NCBI RefSeq assembly: GCF_003034915.1
Contig: NZ_PZJX01000050.1
Span: 62,001 to 126,000, forward strand
Reading direction: 5' to 3'
Source of the DNA: Mesorhizobium helmanticense
GTDB taxonomy: Bacteria > Pseudomonadota > Alphaproteobacteria > Rhizobiales > Rhizobiaceae
Length of the DNA: 64,000 nt
Below are positions 51,526 to 60,182 of the stretch, piece by piece. A program made the position numbers and the translations under genes. Numbering within the stretch: position 1 is the stretch's first letter; each line of letters opens with the position of its first letter. A model generated the notes under the pieces. That model ran no database searches. It had not been told where the DNA came from and saw nothing but the letters and a program-made list of their open reading frames with translations.

Positions 51526-52458
51526 TTACTGCGGATTGTCCTTCATGAACTGGTCGACATTGTCCTTGGTGACGAGCGTGTAGCCCGGCACGAAGGATTT
51601 CGGCTGCCACTTGTCCCCGGCCGACAATATGTCGGGGATCTGGTCGACCAGCATCTTGCCGGCCGAGGTCAGGTCGACGCCGAGCGTGGCGGTCATCGTC
51701 CCGTCCTTGACCGCTTGCACGGCGGGCGCCGTGGCGTTGAAGGAATAGACCTTCACGTCGCTGCGGCCGTTTTGCTTCAACGCGGCGATCGCGCCCATGG
51801 CGTTGTCGTCATAGCAGTTGAAGATCGCGAACGGCCCCTTGGCGTTGGCATTGGCGGCAAGCCAGGCGCTGGTCGCGGCCTGCGAGGATTCGGCAGCACC
51901 CGGGATGCTGATCTCGTGCGAGGTCGCCTGCAGCCCCGGATTGGCCTTGACCGCCGCGTCGAAGGCGTCGGCGCGCTCACGGCACGGGATGCCGGGATGA
52001 TAGGTGAGGTCGAGCACGGTCCCGGTGTTGCCGATGTCCTTCAGCATCAATTCGAGCAGCGGCGGCGCGGCGCCCGTGCTTGCCGAAAGCGCGATGCCGT
52101 CGGCCATGCCGCCGCCGGCCGAAAGCACCGGGATCTTTGCATCCGCCGCCGCCTGCAGGCCGGCGGCGAGGCCGGTCGAATCGAACACCGTGACGATGAT
52201 AGCGTTCACCTTCTTGGTCGCCAACTGCTTGATGCTGGTGATCGCCTGCGAAGGATCGCCATTGGCGTTGAGCGTTTCCACAGTCCAGCCCTTGGACTGG
52301 GCCTCCTTGGTCATGGTGTCGACCATCTGGTTGGTGTCGACATCGGACGTCGAGAAGGTGACGATGCCGATCGTCAGCTTGTCATCGGCGGCAAGTGCGG
52401 CCGGCGCGAAGGATGCCGCGACGAGCGCCGCGGTCGAGAATTTCTGAAAGCGGTTCAC
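51526..52458 (-). CDS. Periplasmic sugar-type ABC substrate-binding protein
   Basis: A 310-residue protein of the ribose/galactose-binding class (Peripla_BP_4). Signal peptide 1-23 (ending ALA) is followed by LTIGIVTFSTSDVDTNQM and the KKVNAIIVTVFDSTGLAA segment. The first gene of the operon; its start is a GTG with AGGGG seven bases upstream. Unusual for a sugar-binding homologue is the linkage to a cyclase and an amidase, so the ligand may be a nucleoside-like or cyclic amide compound rather than a plain sugar. The ligand cannot be read from sequence. Confidence 0.92.
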   Translation of the reverse strand: MNRFQKFSTAALVAASFAPAALAADDKLTIGIVTFSTSDVDTNQMVDTMTKEAQSKGWTVETLNANGDPSQAITSIKQLATKKVNAIIVTVFDSTGLAAGLQAAADAKIPVLSAGGGMADGIALSASTGAAPPLLELMLKDIGNTGTVLDLTYHPGIPCRERADAFDAAVKANPGLQATSHEISIPGAAESSQAATSAWLAANANAKGPFAIFNCYDDNAMGAIAALKQNGRSDVKVYSFNATAPAVQAVKDGTMTATLGVDLTSAGKMLVDQIPDILSAGDKWQPKSFVPGYTLVTKDNVDQFMKDNPQ

Positions 52459-52534
52459 TGCATTCCCCTTTTTTGACCGAGTGTTCCTGCCCGCAACTTG
52501 ACCTTCTCAGCCTCGGCTGAACGTCGTCACAGAT

Positions 52535-52549
52535 CGAACTGTTTGTTCG
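52535..52549. promoter_or_regulatory. Short inverted repeat upstream of the ABC operon
   Basis: CGAAC-TGTTT-GTTCG is a five-bp inverted repeat about 80 bases before the binding-protein start, close to a TATAGT-like element on the minus strand (52567-52572). It could be an operator, possibly for the ROK regulator at 45.7-46.9 kb, but the site is short. Confidence 0.3.
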
Positions 52550-52683
52550 TGCGAGCCACGTACTAACTATAGCCATAAGCCTTGATTGGGAGCAACGGCT
52601 AATTTCGTTGGGGGTTGGGAAGAGGGGAGTGCGGCGGGCGTCGCGGAAAAGAGGACGTCAAAAAGGCGGACGTCGCACAAGGG

Positions 52684-52716
52684 CACAAAAAAAGCCGGGC
52701 GCGAGGCCCGGCTTTT
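52684..52716 (-). terminator. Intrinsic terminator of the outer-membrane-protein gene
   Basis: AAAAAGCCGGGC and GCCCGGCTTTTT form a 12-bp stem with a four-base loop, followed on the minus strand by a T-run, 22 bases after the stop of the porin-like gene. Confidence 0.92.
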
Positions 52717-52737
52717 TCGTGTCGTGGCTTGAACGAC

Positions 52738-53391
52738 TTAGAACTTCATACCGACGCCGAAGGTGACGCGGTTGTCGGTCGACTTGACCTTGCCGATACC
52801 GTCGAAGTCCTTGCTGCCGAAATCGGTGTAGCGATATTCAACACGGCCGAACACATTGTCGGTGATCTTGATGTCAGTACCGAGACCGGCCGTCCAGCCG
52901 AGCATGGTGTTGGTGTCGCTGATGCCAGCGGCTTCGATCTTCTGGTTCCTGAGCGCACCACCGGCGGTGCCGTAGAGCAGGATCTCAGGGGTGACCGAGT
53001 AGCCGAGACGAGCGCGCAGCGAGCCTTCGAAGCCGCCCTTGGACTCGATGCCAGCATCGTCGCCCTTGACATCGGTGTAGCCGAGATCGGCTTCAGCACC
53101 GTAAACGAAGTTCTCCTGCTGCCACTGATAGCCGCCGAAGACGCCGCCGACGAAGCCCTTGGTGCCGACGTCGACGCCGACATCCTTGGCATCGGCATGG
53201 CCGCTGAAGCCGTAGCCGACGCTTACACCGGCATAGGGACCGGCCCAGGAAGCGACGGGAAGGCTTTCGATCGGCGCCGACGGTGCCGGCGGCTCTTCCG
53301 AAACGACGTCCGCGGCATAGGCGGTTCCACTGAGGGCGAAGAGCCCAAGCGCTACCGCCAGCGGTCGCGCGAATTTAAGATTGGCTTGCAT
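52738..53391 (-). CDS. Outer-membrane beta-barrel protein of the Omp25/RopB type
   Basis: A 217-residue outer-membrane protein. The signal peptide (1-26, AYA cleavage) is followed by a short Pro/Glu-rich linker and an eight-stranded-barrel pattern (WAGPYAGVSVGYGF, GFVGGVFGGYQWQ, NVFGRVEYRYTDFG), ending in phenylalanine as outer-membrane barrels do. Rhizobial RopB and Brucella Omp25 are of this type. It has AAGGAG ten bases before the ATG and a strong terminator, so it is probably monocistronic and highly expressed. A long hairpin lies in its 5' region. Confidence 0.9.
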   Translation of the reverse strand: MQANLKFARPLAVALGLFALSGTAYAADVVSEEPPAPSAPIESLPVASWAGPYAGVSVGYGFSGHADAKDVGVDVGTKGFVGGVFGGYQWQQENFVYGAEADLGYTDVKGDDAGIESKGGFEGSLRARLGYSVTPEILLYGTAGGALRNQKIEAAGISDTNTMLGWTAGLGTDIKITDNVFGRVEYRYTDFGSKDFDGIGKVKSTDNRVTFGVGMKF

Positions 53392-53801
53392 TGTTCTTTA
53401 CTCCTTAAGCCACAGGCACAGGCTTGCTTTTACGAGCGCCCTCAACCCGTCCGGGGGGAGAAACGGGTCTGGCGCTCTACGGTTCCAAATGTCGTGTCAA
53501 AATGCGGCTGAAGCGAACCTGAACTTGGGTCATTCCCCGGCACGAATGAGGCCGAACCTTGACGTTGCATCCGCGCAACAGATGGTGTCAGGAGGCTTTG
53601 CCATGCTGCGCTGCACACCGCTTGGTGCAAGGAGTCCAGCACCCTATATTGCGGTCCGGCAGGCCGAGTCCCGGCCGGAGTCGAAAGACCGGTCCGGCCG
53701 CTTTGCCACAATGCTGCCCAAGGTACGAACGGCATTTAACCCTTGGCCGGCCATATTTTGCCGGCGGGCTGAAATCGGAGCCCCGATTAAGGATTGACAG
53801 G
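53392..53801. other. Divergent intergenic region of 410 bases
   Basis: Contains the leader and promoter of the outer-membrane-protein gene (minus) and presumably the promoter of the SDR-uvrC operon (plus). A plus-strand frame of 138 codons crosses it but lacks a ribosome site and overlaps the omp leader; I do not regard it as a gene. Apart from the hairpin at 53434-53477 nothing distinctive is visible. Confidence 0.5.
53434..53477 (-). promoter_or_regulatory. Long two-part hairpin in the omp 5' leader
   Basis: GAGCGCC/GGCGCTC (7 bp) encloses ACCCGT/ACGGGT (6 bp) with a 12-base loop containing a G-run. It lies 43-86 bases before the omp start codon on the minus strand, so it is probably in the 5' untranslated mRNA, where it could stabilise the message as in ompA-type leaders. 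Whether it is transcribed is not known. Confidence 0.5.
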
Positions 53802-54566
53802 ATGAACAAGGCCGCAGGAACGGCGCTGGTAACGGGTGGAGGCAAGCGGATCGGCAAGGCGATCGTCGAGGATCTGGCCGCAAACGGTTTTGCCGTGGCG
53901 ATTCACTGCAACCGCTCGCGAGCCGAGGCTGAGGCGCTGGCGGAAAAGATCAAGGGCCAGAATGGCCGCGCCGCAGTGGTTGCCGCCGACCTGACCGACA
54001 TGGCAGCGGTTGGCGACCTGATCGGCCGCGCCGAAGCGGCACTCGGACCTGTCACGCTGCTGGTCAACAACGCCTCGCTATTCGTAAACGATACGGTTCA
54101 GGATTTCGACTGGCTTGCCTGGGACCGGCACTTCGCCATCCATGTCAAGGCGCCGGCGCTGCTGGCGCAGGCCTTCGCTCGCGCGCTGCCGCAAGGGCAG
54201 GAGGGGCTGATCGTCAACATGATCGACCAGCGCGTCTGGCGGCCGACGCCGCGCTATTTCTCCTATGCGCTGTCGAAGTCGGCGCTGTGGACGCAAACCC
54301 AGATGCTGGCGCAGGCGCTGGGACCGCGCATTCGCGTCAACGCCATCGGTCCTGGCCCGACGCTGAAGAACATGCGCCAGGAAGACCATGATTTCGACAA
54401 GCAGGTCGACGGCCTGATCCTGAAGCGCGGCCCGGAATTGCCGGAATTCGGCGCCACCATCCGCTATCTCTGGGCGGCGCGCTCGGTCACTGGCCAGATG
54501 ATCGCGCTCGATGGCGGCCAGCACCTTGCATGGCAGACGCCGGATGTGACAGGCATGGTGGAATGA
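53802..54566 (+). CDS. SDR reductase of the pteridine reductase/FolM type
   Basis: A 254-residue short-chain reductase. The nucleotide motif is TGGGKRIG at 10-17, the TGxxxRxG form used by pteridine reductase PTR1 and E. coli FolM rather than the common TGxxxGxG, and the active site has the YALSK segment. NNAS replaces NNAG. These features suggest reduction of a pterin such as dihydromonapterin or dihydrofolate. The ATG follows GGATTGACAGG. Its stop overlaps the uvrC start by four bases (ATGA), so they are co-translated, which fits no known functional link. Confidence 0.8.
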   Translation: MNKAAGTALVTGGGKRIGKAIVEDLAANGFAVAIHCNRSRAEAEALAEKIKGQNGRAAVVAADLTDMAAVGDLIGRAEAALGPVTLLVNNASLFVNDTVQDFDWLAWDRHFAIHVKAPALLAQAFARALPQGQEGLIVNMIDQRVWRPTPRYFSYALSKSALWTQTQMLAQALGPRIRVNAIGPGPTLKNMRQEDHDFDKQVDGLILKRGPELPEFGATIRYLWAARSVTGQMIALDGGQHLAWQTPDVTGMVE

Positions 54567-56623
54567 GTCCCGTAGACCAGAAACCCAAGACACGCGGCAC
54601 CGCTGACGACTTGCCCCCCGATGTCGATCTCGAGGACGAGGCTGTCGAGGAGATCGTCACGCCGGCCGGCCCGGATGTGGCCTTCACCGCCATCGACTGG
54701 ACGCCGCATGCCGGCGATGCCGACGGCATGGTCGGCGCCGAGGTCATCCAGACGCTGGTTAAGCGGCTGCCCAATGCGCCCGGCGTCTACCGCATGATGA
54801 ACGCCGCCGGCGACGTGCTCTATGTCGGCAAGGCGCGCAGCCTGAAGAAGCGGGTGACCAACTACGCCCAGGGCCGTTTCCACACCAGCCGCATCGGCCG
54901 CATGGTGCGCGAGACGGCGACGATGGAATTTGTCGTCACCCGCACCGAGATCGAAGCGCTGCTGCTCGAAGCCAATCTTATCAAGCGCTTGCGGCCAAGA
55001 TTCAATGTGCTGATGCGGGACGACAAGTCGTTCCCCTATATTCTGCTCACCGGCGACCATGTCTCGCCCGGCATCTACAAGCATCGCGGCGCGCGCTCGC
55101 GCAAGGGCGACTATTTCGGCCCCTTTGCTTCGGCGGGCGCGGTCGGCCGCACCATCAATTCGCTGCAGCGCGCCTTCCTGCTGAGGAGCTGCACCAACTC
55201 TTTCTACGAAAACCGCACCCGGCCCTGCCTGCTCTACCAGATCAAGCGCTGCGCCGGGCCCTGCACCGGCGAGATCTCGCACACCGGCTATGCCGAGCTG
55301 GTCGCCGAGGCCAAGGATTTCCTCTCCGGCCGCAGTCAGAAGGTGAAGACGGAAATCTCCGCCGCCATGCAGCAGGCCTCTGAAAATCTCGATTTCGAGC
55401 GCGCCGCCATCTATCGCGACCGGCTGGCGGCACTTTCACATGTGCAAAGCCATCAGGGCATCAACCCGCAGACCGTCGACGAGGCCGATGTCTTCGCCAT
55501 CCATCAGGAAGGCGGCCAGGTCTGCATCCAGGTGTTCTTCTTCCGCACCGGGCAGAACTGGGGCAATCGCGCCTATTTCCCCAAGGCCGATCCGGCGCTG
55601 GAGGGATCGGAAGTGCTGGGCTCGTTCCTGGCGCAGTTCTATGACGACAAGCCGCCGCCGCGCGCCATACTGCTCTCGCACGCCGTCGAGGAGCAGGAAC
55701 TGCTGGCCGAGGCTCTTTCCACCCGCGCCGGCCGCAAAGTGTCGATCTCGGTGCCGCAGCGCGGCGAGAAGAAGGACCTGGCCGACAATGCGTTGCAGAA
55801 TGCCCGCGAGGCGCTCGGCCGCCGGCTGGCCGAAACCTCGACGCAGGCGCGGCTGCTTACCGGTTTTGCCGAGACTTTCGGCCTGGCGAAGCCGCCGGTG
55901 CGTATCGAGGTCTACGACAATTCGCACATCATGGGCACCAACGCCGTCGGCGCCATGGTCGTTGCCGGACCGGAAGGCTTTGTGAAGAACCAGTACCGGA
56001 AATTCAACATCCGCTCGACCGAGATCACGCCGGGCGACGATTTCGGCATGATGCGTGAAGTGATGGAGCGGCGCTTCTCCAGGCTGCTGAAGGAACATGG
56101 CGATACGCCGCAAAGCGCCGAGACCACGGGCGAGGCGGAAGACGACATCGAGGACGTCAGCGGCTTTCCGGCCTGGCCCGACGTCATCCTCATCGACGGC
56201 GGCCAGGGCCAGATGACGGCGGTGCGCAAGATCCTTGCCGATCTCGGCATCGAGGATCGCGTCGTGGCCATCGGCATCGCCAAGGGCCAGGACCGCGACG
56301 CCGGCCGCGAGCGCTTCTTCGTCAAGGGCAGGGACTCGTTTTCGCTGCCGGTGCGAGATCCCGTCCTCTACTTCGTCCAGCGGCTACGCGACGAGGTCCA
56401 CCGCTTTGCCATCGGCTCACACCGTGCCCGCCGCAAGAAGGAGATGGTCAAGAGCCCACTCGACGAGATCAGCGGCATCGGTCCCGGCCGCAAGCGCGCG
56501 CTGCTCATGCATTTCGGCACCGCCAAGGCGGTCAGCCGGGCGGCGATCGAGGATTTGTTGGTGGTCGACGGCATCTCCGAGCAGGTGGCGAAGCTGGTCT
56601 ACAATCATTTTCACGAGAGCTGA
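54563..56623 (+). CDS. uvrC: Excinuclease ABC subunit C
   Basis: UvrC makes both incisions in nucleotide excision repair. The 686-residue protein has an N-terminal GIY-YIG nuclease (PGVYRMMNAAGDVLYVGKA near 72-90), a UVR domain, the RNase H-like nuclease (EVYDNSHIMGTNAVGAMVV) and a C-terminal helix-hairpin-helix pair (ISGIGPGRKRALL). A 65-residue acidic extension precedes the first domain. The ATG at 54563 overlaps the stop of the SDR gene by four bases. Confidence 0.97.
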   Translation: MSPVDQKPKTRGTADDLPPDVDLEDEAVEEIVTPAGPDVAFTAIDWTPHAGDADGMVGAEVIQTLVKRLPNAPGVYRMMNAAGDVLYVGKARSLKKRVTNYAQGRFHTSRIGRMVRETATMEFVVTRTEIEALLLEANLIKRLRPRFNVLMRDDKSFPYILLTGDHVSPGIYKHRGARSRKGDYFGPFASAGAVGRTINSLQRAFLLRSCTNSFYENRTRPCLLYQIKRCAGPCTGEISHTGYAELVAEAKDFLSGRSQKVKTEISAAMQQASENLDFERAAIYRDRLAALSHVQSHQGINPQTVDEADVFAIHQEGGQVCIQVFFFRTGQNWGNRAYFPKADPALEGSEVLGSFLAQFYDDKPPPRAILLSHAVEEQELLAEALSTRAGRKVSISVPQRGEKKDLADNALQNAREALGRRLAETSTQARLLTGFAETFGLAKPPVRIEVYDNSHIMGTNAVGAMVVAGPEGFVKNQYRKFNIRSTEITPGDDFGMMREVMERRFSRLLKEHGDTPQSAETTGEAEDDIEDVSGFPAWPDVILIDGGQGQMTAVRKILADLGIEDRVVAIGIAKGQDRDAGRERFFVKGRDSFSLPVRDPVLYFVQRLRDEVHRFAIGSHRARRKKEMVKSPLDEISGIGPGRKRALLMHFGTAKAVSRAAIEDLLVVDGISEQVAKLVYNHFHES

Positions 56624-56721
56624 TGGATTCGGCTATTTTCGGTTGGTCCATCGACTCTCGCCTGTTGACCCCCCACATTCGCTTCTGATTTGAGTAGGCA
56701 GGCAGAAAGAGTTTCGAAAAT

Positions 56722-57318
56722 ATGGCCCAGCGCGCGTTCAACCTGCCCAACATGCTCACCTACGCCCGCATCATCGCGGTGCCGCTGGTCGTGCTGTGCT
56801 TCTTTCTCGAGGGACATCTGAAGTCGAGCGACTTCGCCCGCTGGTCGGCGCTTATCATTTTCCTGCTGGCCTCGATCACCGACTATCTCGACGGCTATCT
56901 GGCGCGCGCCTGGCAGCAGACCTCGAATATCGGCAAGATGCTCGACCCGATCGCCGACAAGTTGCTTGTCGCAACTTGCCTGCTGCTGCTGGCGGCTGAC
57001 ACCGATCGCCATGCGGGCATCGCCGGCTGGTCGCTGTGGGCGGCGATCATCATCCTGTGTCGCGAGATATTGGTCTCGGGCCTGCGCGAATATCTAGCGG
57101 CACTGAAGGTCTCGGTGCCGGTGACGCAACTGGCAAAGTGGAAGACCGCCATCCAGATGGTCGCCATCGCCTTCCTGCTGGCGGGACCTGCCGGCGACAA
57201 GATCTTCCCGCTGACCACGCAGACCGGCCTGGTGCTGCTGTGGATCGCCGCACTTGTCACGCTCTACACCGGCTATGATTATTTCCGCGCCGGCCTCAAG
57301 CACATCATGGATGAGTAG
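56722..57318 (+). CDS. pgsA: CDP-diacylglycerol-glycerol-3-phosphate 3-phosphatidyltransferase
   Basis: PgsA makes phosphatidylglycerol phosphate in the inner membrane. The 198-residue protein has four or five helices and the complete CDP-alcohol phosphotransferase motif, DYLDGYLAR followed by G and two aspartates (GKMLDPIADK), with the standard spacing. uvrC-pgsA is a common adjacency. The moaD start lies at or just inside its last codons. Confidence 0.96.
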   Translation: MAQRAFNLPNMLTYARIIAVPLVVLCFFLEGHLKSSDFARWSALIIFLLASITDYLDGYLARAWQQTSNIGKMLDPIADKLLVATCLLLLAADTDRHAGIAGWSLWAAIIILCREILVSGLREYLAALKVSVPVTQLAKWKTAIQMVAIAFLLAGPAGDKIFPLTTQTGLVLLWIAALVTLYTGYDYFRAGLKHIMDE

Positions 57319-57319
57319 C

Positions 57320-57577
57320 ATGTCGACGAGGCTCATCTATTTCGCCTGGGTGCGCGAGCGGATCGGCAAGCCGCAGGAGGATGTCGACCTGCCTGATGGC
57401 ATCGAGACAGTCGCCGACCTCCTGCGCTGGCTGAAATCGCGCGGTGAGGAATACGAGCATGCGCTGCAATATCCCGATGTGATCCGCGTCGCCATCAACC
57501 AGGAACATGTCGAGCACCGCGAGAAAATATCAGGCGCGCGCGAGATCGCGCTATTCCCGCCGATGACAGGTGGCTGA
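57320..57577 (+). CDS. moaD: Molybdopterin synthase small subunit
   Basis: MoaD carries the sulfur, as a C-terminal thiocarboxylate, used to build the dithiolene of molybdopterin. The 85-residue ubiquitin-like protein ends in the required Gly-Gly (PPMTGG) and begins with RLIYFAWVRERIG. The ATG at 57320 is chosen; another at 57311 overlaps the pgsA stop and would add three residues. moaE follows after two bases. Confidence 0.95.
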   Translation: MSTRLIYFAWVRERIGKPQEDVDLPDGIETVADLLRWLKSRGEEYEHALQYPDVIRVAINQEHVEHREKISGAREIALFPPMTGG

Positions 57578-57579
57578 AA

Positions 57580-58062
57580 ATGGCGGCCGCGGTCGTGCCT
57601 GTCGTGCGCATCCAGGCCGGCGATTTCGATATCGCCGCCGAGATCGCCAGGATGACGCAAGGCCGCGCCGACATCGGCGCCGTTGTGACGTTCTCCGGCC
57701 TCTGCCGCGATGAAGCGGGCAGGCTTTCGGCACTCGAACTCGAACATTATCCCGGCATGGCCGAGGCCGAGATCGCCCGTATCGCCGGCGAGGCAACCGA
57801 ACGCTGGCCGCTGCAGGGGCTGACCGTCATCCACCGCCATGGCAAGGTCCGTCCCGGTGAGAACATCGTGCTGGTGGTCGCGGCCTCCGCGCACCGGCAG
57901 GCCGCATTCGAGGCGGCGAACTTCCTGATGGATTATCTGAAATCGCGCGCGCCTTTCTGGAAGAAGGAACATCGTGGCGACGGCTCGGAAGGCGGCTGGG
58001 TCGACGCCAAGGAGAGCGATGAGGTAGCCGCAAGCCGCTGGAAGGGGCCTACGCACGAATAG
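57580..58062 (+). CDS. moaE: Molybdopterin synthase catalytic subunit
   Basis: MoaE binds precursor Z (cPMP) and forms the heterotetramer with MoaD. The 160-residue protein shows GAVVTFSGLCRDE, the LELEHYPGMAE segment, HRHGKV and the lysine-rich PFWKKE motif near 125 that holds the catalytic lysine. Two bases separate it from moaD, so the subunits are made together. The other moa genes are elsewhere. Confidence 0.96.
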   Translation: MAAAVVPVVRIQAGDFDIAAEIARMTQGRADIGAVVTFSGLCRDEAGRLSALELEHYPGMAEAEIARIAGEATERWPLQGLTVIHRHGKVRPGENIVLVVAASAHRQAAFEAANFLMDYLKSRAPFWKKEHRGDGSEGGWVDAKESDEVAASRWKGPTHE

Positions 58063-58125
58063 TGCTGCGCGGTTGTCACGGAACCACCGCAATCCTGCGA
58101 GACCTTCTGCCCGGTTTGGTGTGCC

Positions 58126-58902
58126 ATGGGGAGCAGGATCGTGCTGGACAGGATCGCCGAATTCTTCATCTTCGGTTTCGTGCCGCTGGTCGTCGGCATG
58201 CTGGCCGTTCCGGAGCCGTCTGTCGCCGCAGAGAAAGTCTTGAAGGGCGAAGTGCTGTATCGCGAGCGCATCGCGCTGCCGCCCAACGCCGTGCTCTCGG
58301 TCCAGCTTGCCGATGTGTCGCTGGCCGACGCGCCGGCGGCGATCCTCGGCGAACGCAAGGTGGCGCCGGCCGGCCAGGTGCCGATAAAATTCGAGATCAG
58401 CTTCGATCCCCAGGTGATCCGGCCCAATATGATCTATGCGCTGCAGGCGCGCATCACCGTAGACGACCGGCTGATGTTCATCTCTGACACGCGCCATCAG
58501 GTCGACCCGCTGAGCGACGCACCGCAGACGGTCATGCTGAAGATGGTGACGCCGAGCGACAAGCCGGCCGCGGTGTTCGGGCAGAGCTGGCTTGTCGAAT
58601 ATATCGACGGCATCGGCGTGATTTCAGAGCCGCAGGCGACGTTCAGGATCGGCGAGGACGGCAAGGCCGGCGGCAGCGGCCCCTGCAACGTCTACTTCGC
58701 CACCGCCAAGGTCGATGGCTCGACGATCGCCGTCAGTGGCATCGGCTCGACCTTCAAGGCCTGCGCGCCCGATATCATGGCCGAAGAGAAAGCGCTGTTC
58801 GAGGCACTGGCCAAGGCGGCGTCCTACCATGTCGATGCTGGCAAGCTTACCATCGCCGACAAGGACGGCCGAGATATTTTGCGGTTCAACGCCGCGAGCT
58901 AG
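58126..58902 (+). CDS. Secreted YbaY-META two-domain protein
   Basis: A 258-residue protein with an N-terminal hydrophobic signal or anchor (about 10-34), a YbaY domain (38-140: LKGEVLYRERIALPPNAVLSV, then DVSLADAPA and QVPIKFEI) and a C-terminal META (HslJ-like) domain (150-256: WLVEYIDGIGVI, GPCNVYFA and LTIADKDG). Both domains occur singly in envelope or stress-related proteins such as HslJ. The fusion suggests a periplasmic lipoprotein-like role, but no lipobox cysteine is seen. The start codon is not certain; it lies 63 bases after moaE. Confidence 0.82.
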   Translation: MGSRIVLDRIAEFFIFGFVPLVVGMLAVPEPSVAAEKVLKGEVLYRERIALPPNAVLSVQLADVSLADAPAAILGERKVAPAGQVPIKFEISFDPQVIRPNMIYALQARITVDDRLMFISDTRHQVDPLSDAPQTVMLKMVTPSDKPAAVFGQSWLVEYIDGIGVISEPQATFRIGEDGKAGGSGPCNVYFATAKVDGSTIAVSGIGSTFKACAPDIMAEEKALFEALAKAASYHVDAGKLTIADKDGRDILRFNAAS

Positions 58903-58912
58903 GCAGACGCCA

Positions 58913-59518
58913 TCAGGCCGGTTGCCCGAACACCGCCCCATAATGATAGGGCGGCACCTCGACCAGTTCCGAAAGTTTCAGGCCGCCAGCCTCGGCATCC
59001 GCGATGGTCTGTTCCGGAGACAGCCTCAGTTCGGTCCTCGGCCCGCGCGGCTCGTCCAGCACCGTGGTTTTCTCGCGCGGCCGCTGGTGCCAGTTGACGA
59101 TGGCAAAGCGCCCGGCCGGGCCAAGCGTCGCGCCCACGGCGCGCGCCAGCCGCGGCCGGTCAGGCACGCCATGGAAGGCATTGGCCATGAAGACGAAGTC
59201 GACCGGTCGAGATACCAGGCTGGCGAGTTCGTAGGCGTCGCCGGCGATGAATTCGCAATTGGCCGCGCCGGCGTCGATCAGCCGGCGCCGGGCGATCTCG
59301 AGCAGACCGGCGTCGATATCAATGGCGATAACGTGGCGGGCCATCCTCGCGATCGGCAGGGTGAACCAGCCGTCGCCGCAGCAGAGATCGACCACATCCA
59401 TGCCTGGCGTCAGCCCGGTTGCAGAGAGCACGCCTGCGGGGTCGGGCCACAGCGCTTCCCACCAGCCGCTGTTCGGCATCTCCGTGCCCTGGAAGAAGCC
59501 GGGAATGGCGCTGGTCAT
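58913..59518 (-). CDS. Class I SAM-dependent methyltransferase
   Basis: A 201-residue methyltransferase-fold protein. Motif I is VVDLCCGDGWFTLP near 43-56, followed by AIDIDAGLLEIAR and the FVFMANAFHGVPD segment. This pattern is that of Methyltransf_11/25 proteins of broad specificity. It converges with the YbaY-META gene with ten bases between the stops. The substrate cannot be told. Confidence 0.85.
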   Translation of the reverse strand: MTSAIPGFFQGTEMPNSGWWEALWPDPAGVLSATGLTPGMDVVDLCCGDGWFTLPIARMARHVIAIDIDAGLLEIARRRLIDAGAANCEFIAGDAYELASLVSRPVDFVFMANAFHGVPDRPRLARAVGATLGPAGRFAIVNWHQRPREKTTVLDEPRGPRTELRLSPEQTIADAEAGGLKLSELVEVPPYHYGAVFGQPA

Positions 59519-59603
59519 GGTCGGGTCGGTTCCACCTTGTGTCCCAACCTACCTTATCGTAGCCGAGATCTCAGCGGGAGTGCGGACGGTTCGGCATTCC
59601 AAC

Positions 59604-59631
59604 AAAAAGGCCGACGAAACGCCGGCCTTTT
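59604..59631 (-). terminator. Intrinsic terminator of ndk
   Basis: A nine-bp AAAAGGCCG/CGGCCTTTT stem with a nine-base loop is followed by a T-run on the minus strand, 24 bases after the ndk stop. Confidence 0.82.
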
Positions 59632-59654
59632 CGATCGGATTTGGCGATGCCGGC

Positions 59655-60077
59655 TCAGCCGACGATCTCGGTGTCCGAGAACCAGTATTTGATCTCCTGC
59701 GCGGCGGTTTCCGGCGCGTCGGAGCCATGCACGGAATTCTCGCCGATGGACAGCGCATGCACCTTGCGGATGGTGCCTTCGGCGGCATTGGCGGGATTGG
59801 TGGCGCCCATCACTTCACGGTTCCTGGCGATGGCGTTCTCGCCTTCCAGCACCTGCACGATGGTTGGTGCGGACGACATGAACTCCACCAGTTCGCCGAA
59901 GAACGGACGGTCCTTGTGGACGGCATAGAAGCCTTCCGCCTCGCGGCGGCTCATCCACACCCGGCGCGAGGCGATTACGCGCAAGCCGGCATCTTCCAGC
60001 ATCTTGGTGATGGCGCCGGTAAGGTTGCGCCGCGTCGCGTCCGGCTTGATCATGGAAAAGGTGCGTTCGAGCGCCAT
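59655..60077 (-). CDS. ndk: Nucleoside diphosphate kinase
   Basis: Ndk equalises nucleoside triphosphate pools by phosphotransfer through a histidine. The 140-residue protein starts with ALERTFSMIKPDATRR and the active histidine is H117 in NSVHGSDAPE. Start ATG 60077 is fixed by the conserved opening; the frame runs on upstream without similarity. It is a single-gene unit with its own terminator. Confidence 0.97.
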   Translation of the reverse strand: MALERTFSMIKPDATRRNLTGAITKMLEDAGLRVIASRRVWMSRREAEGFYAVHKDRPFFGELVEFMSSAPTIVQVLEGENAIARNREVMGATNPANAAEGTIRKVHALSIGENSVHGSDAPETAAQEIKYWFSDTEIVG

Positions 60078-60182
60078 GCGATGGTCCTTGTGATGAGAAA
60101 TGGAACTTGAGGTGGCGGGCTCTATACAAGCCGCCCGGCCCATTGCCAAGGCCCGCGGCGGGAGACTCGCGCCAGTAGTGGA

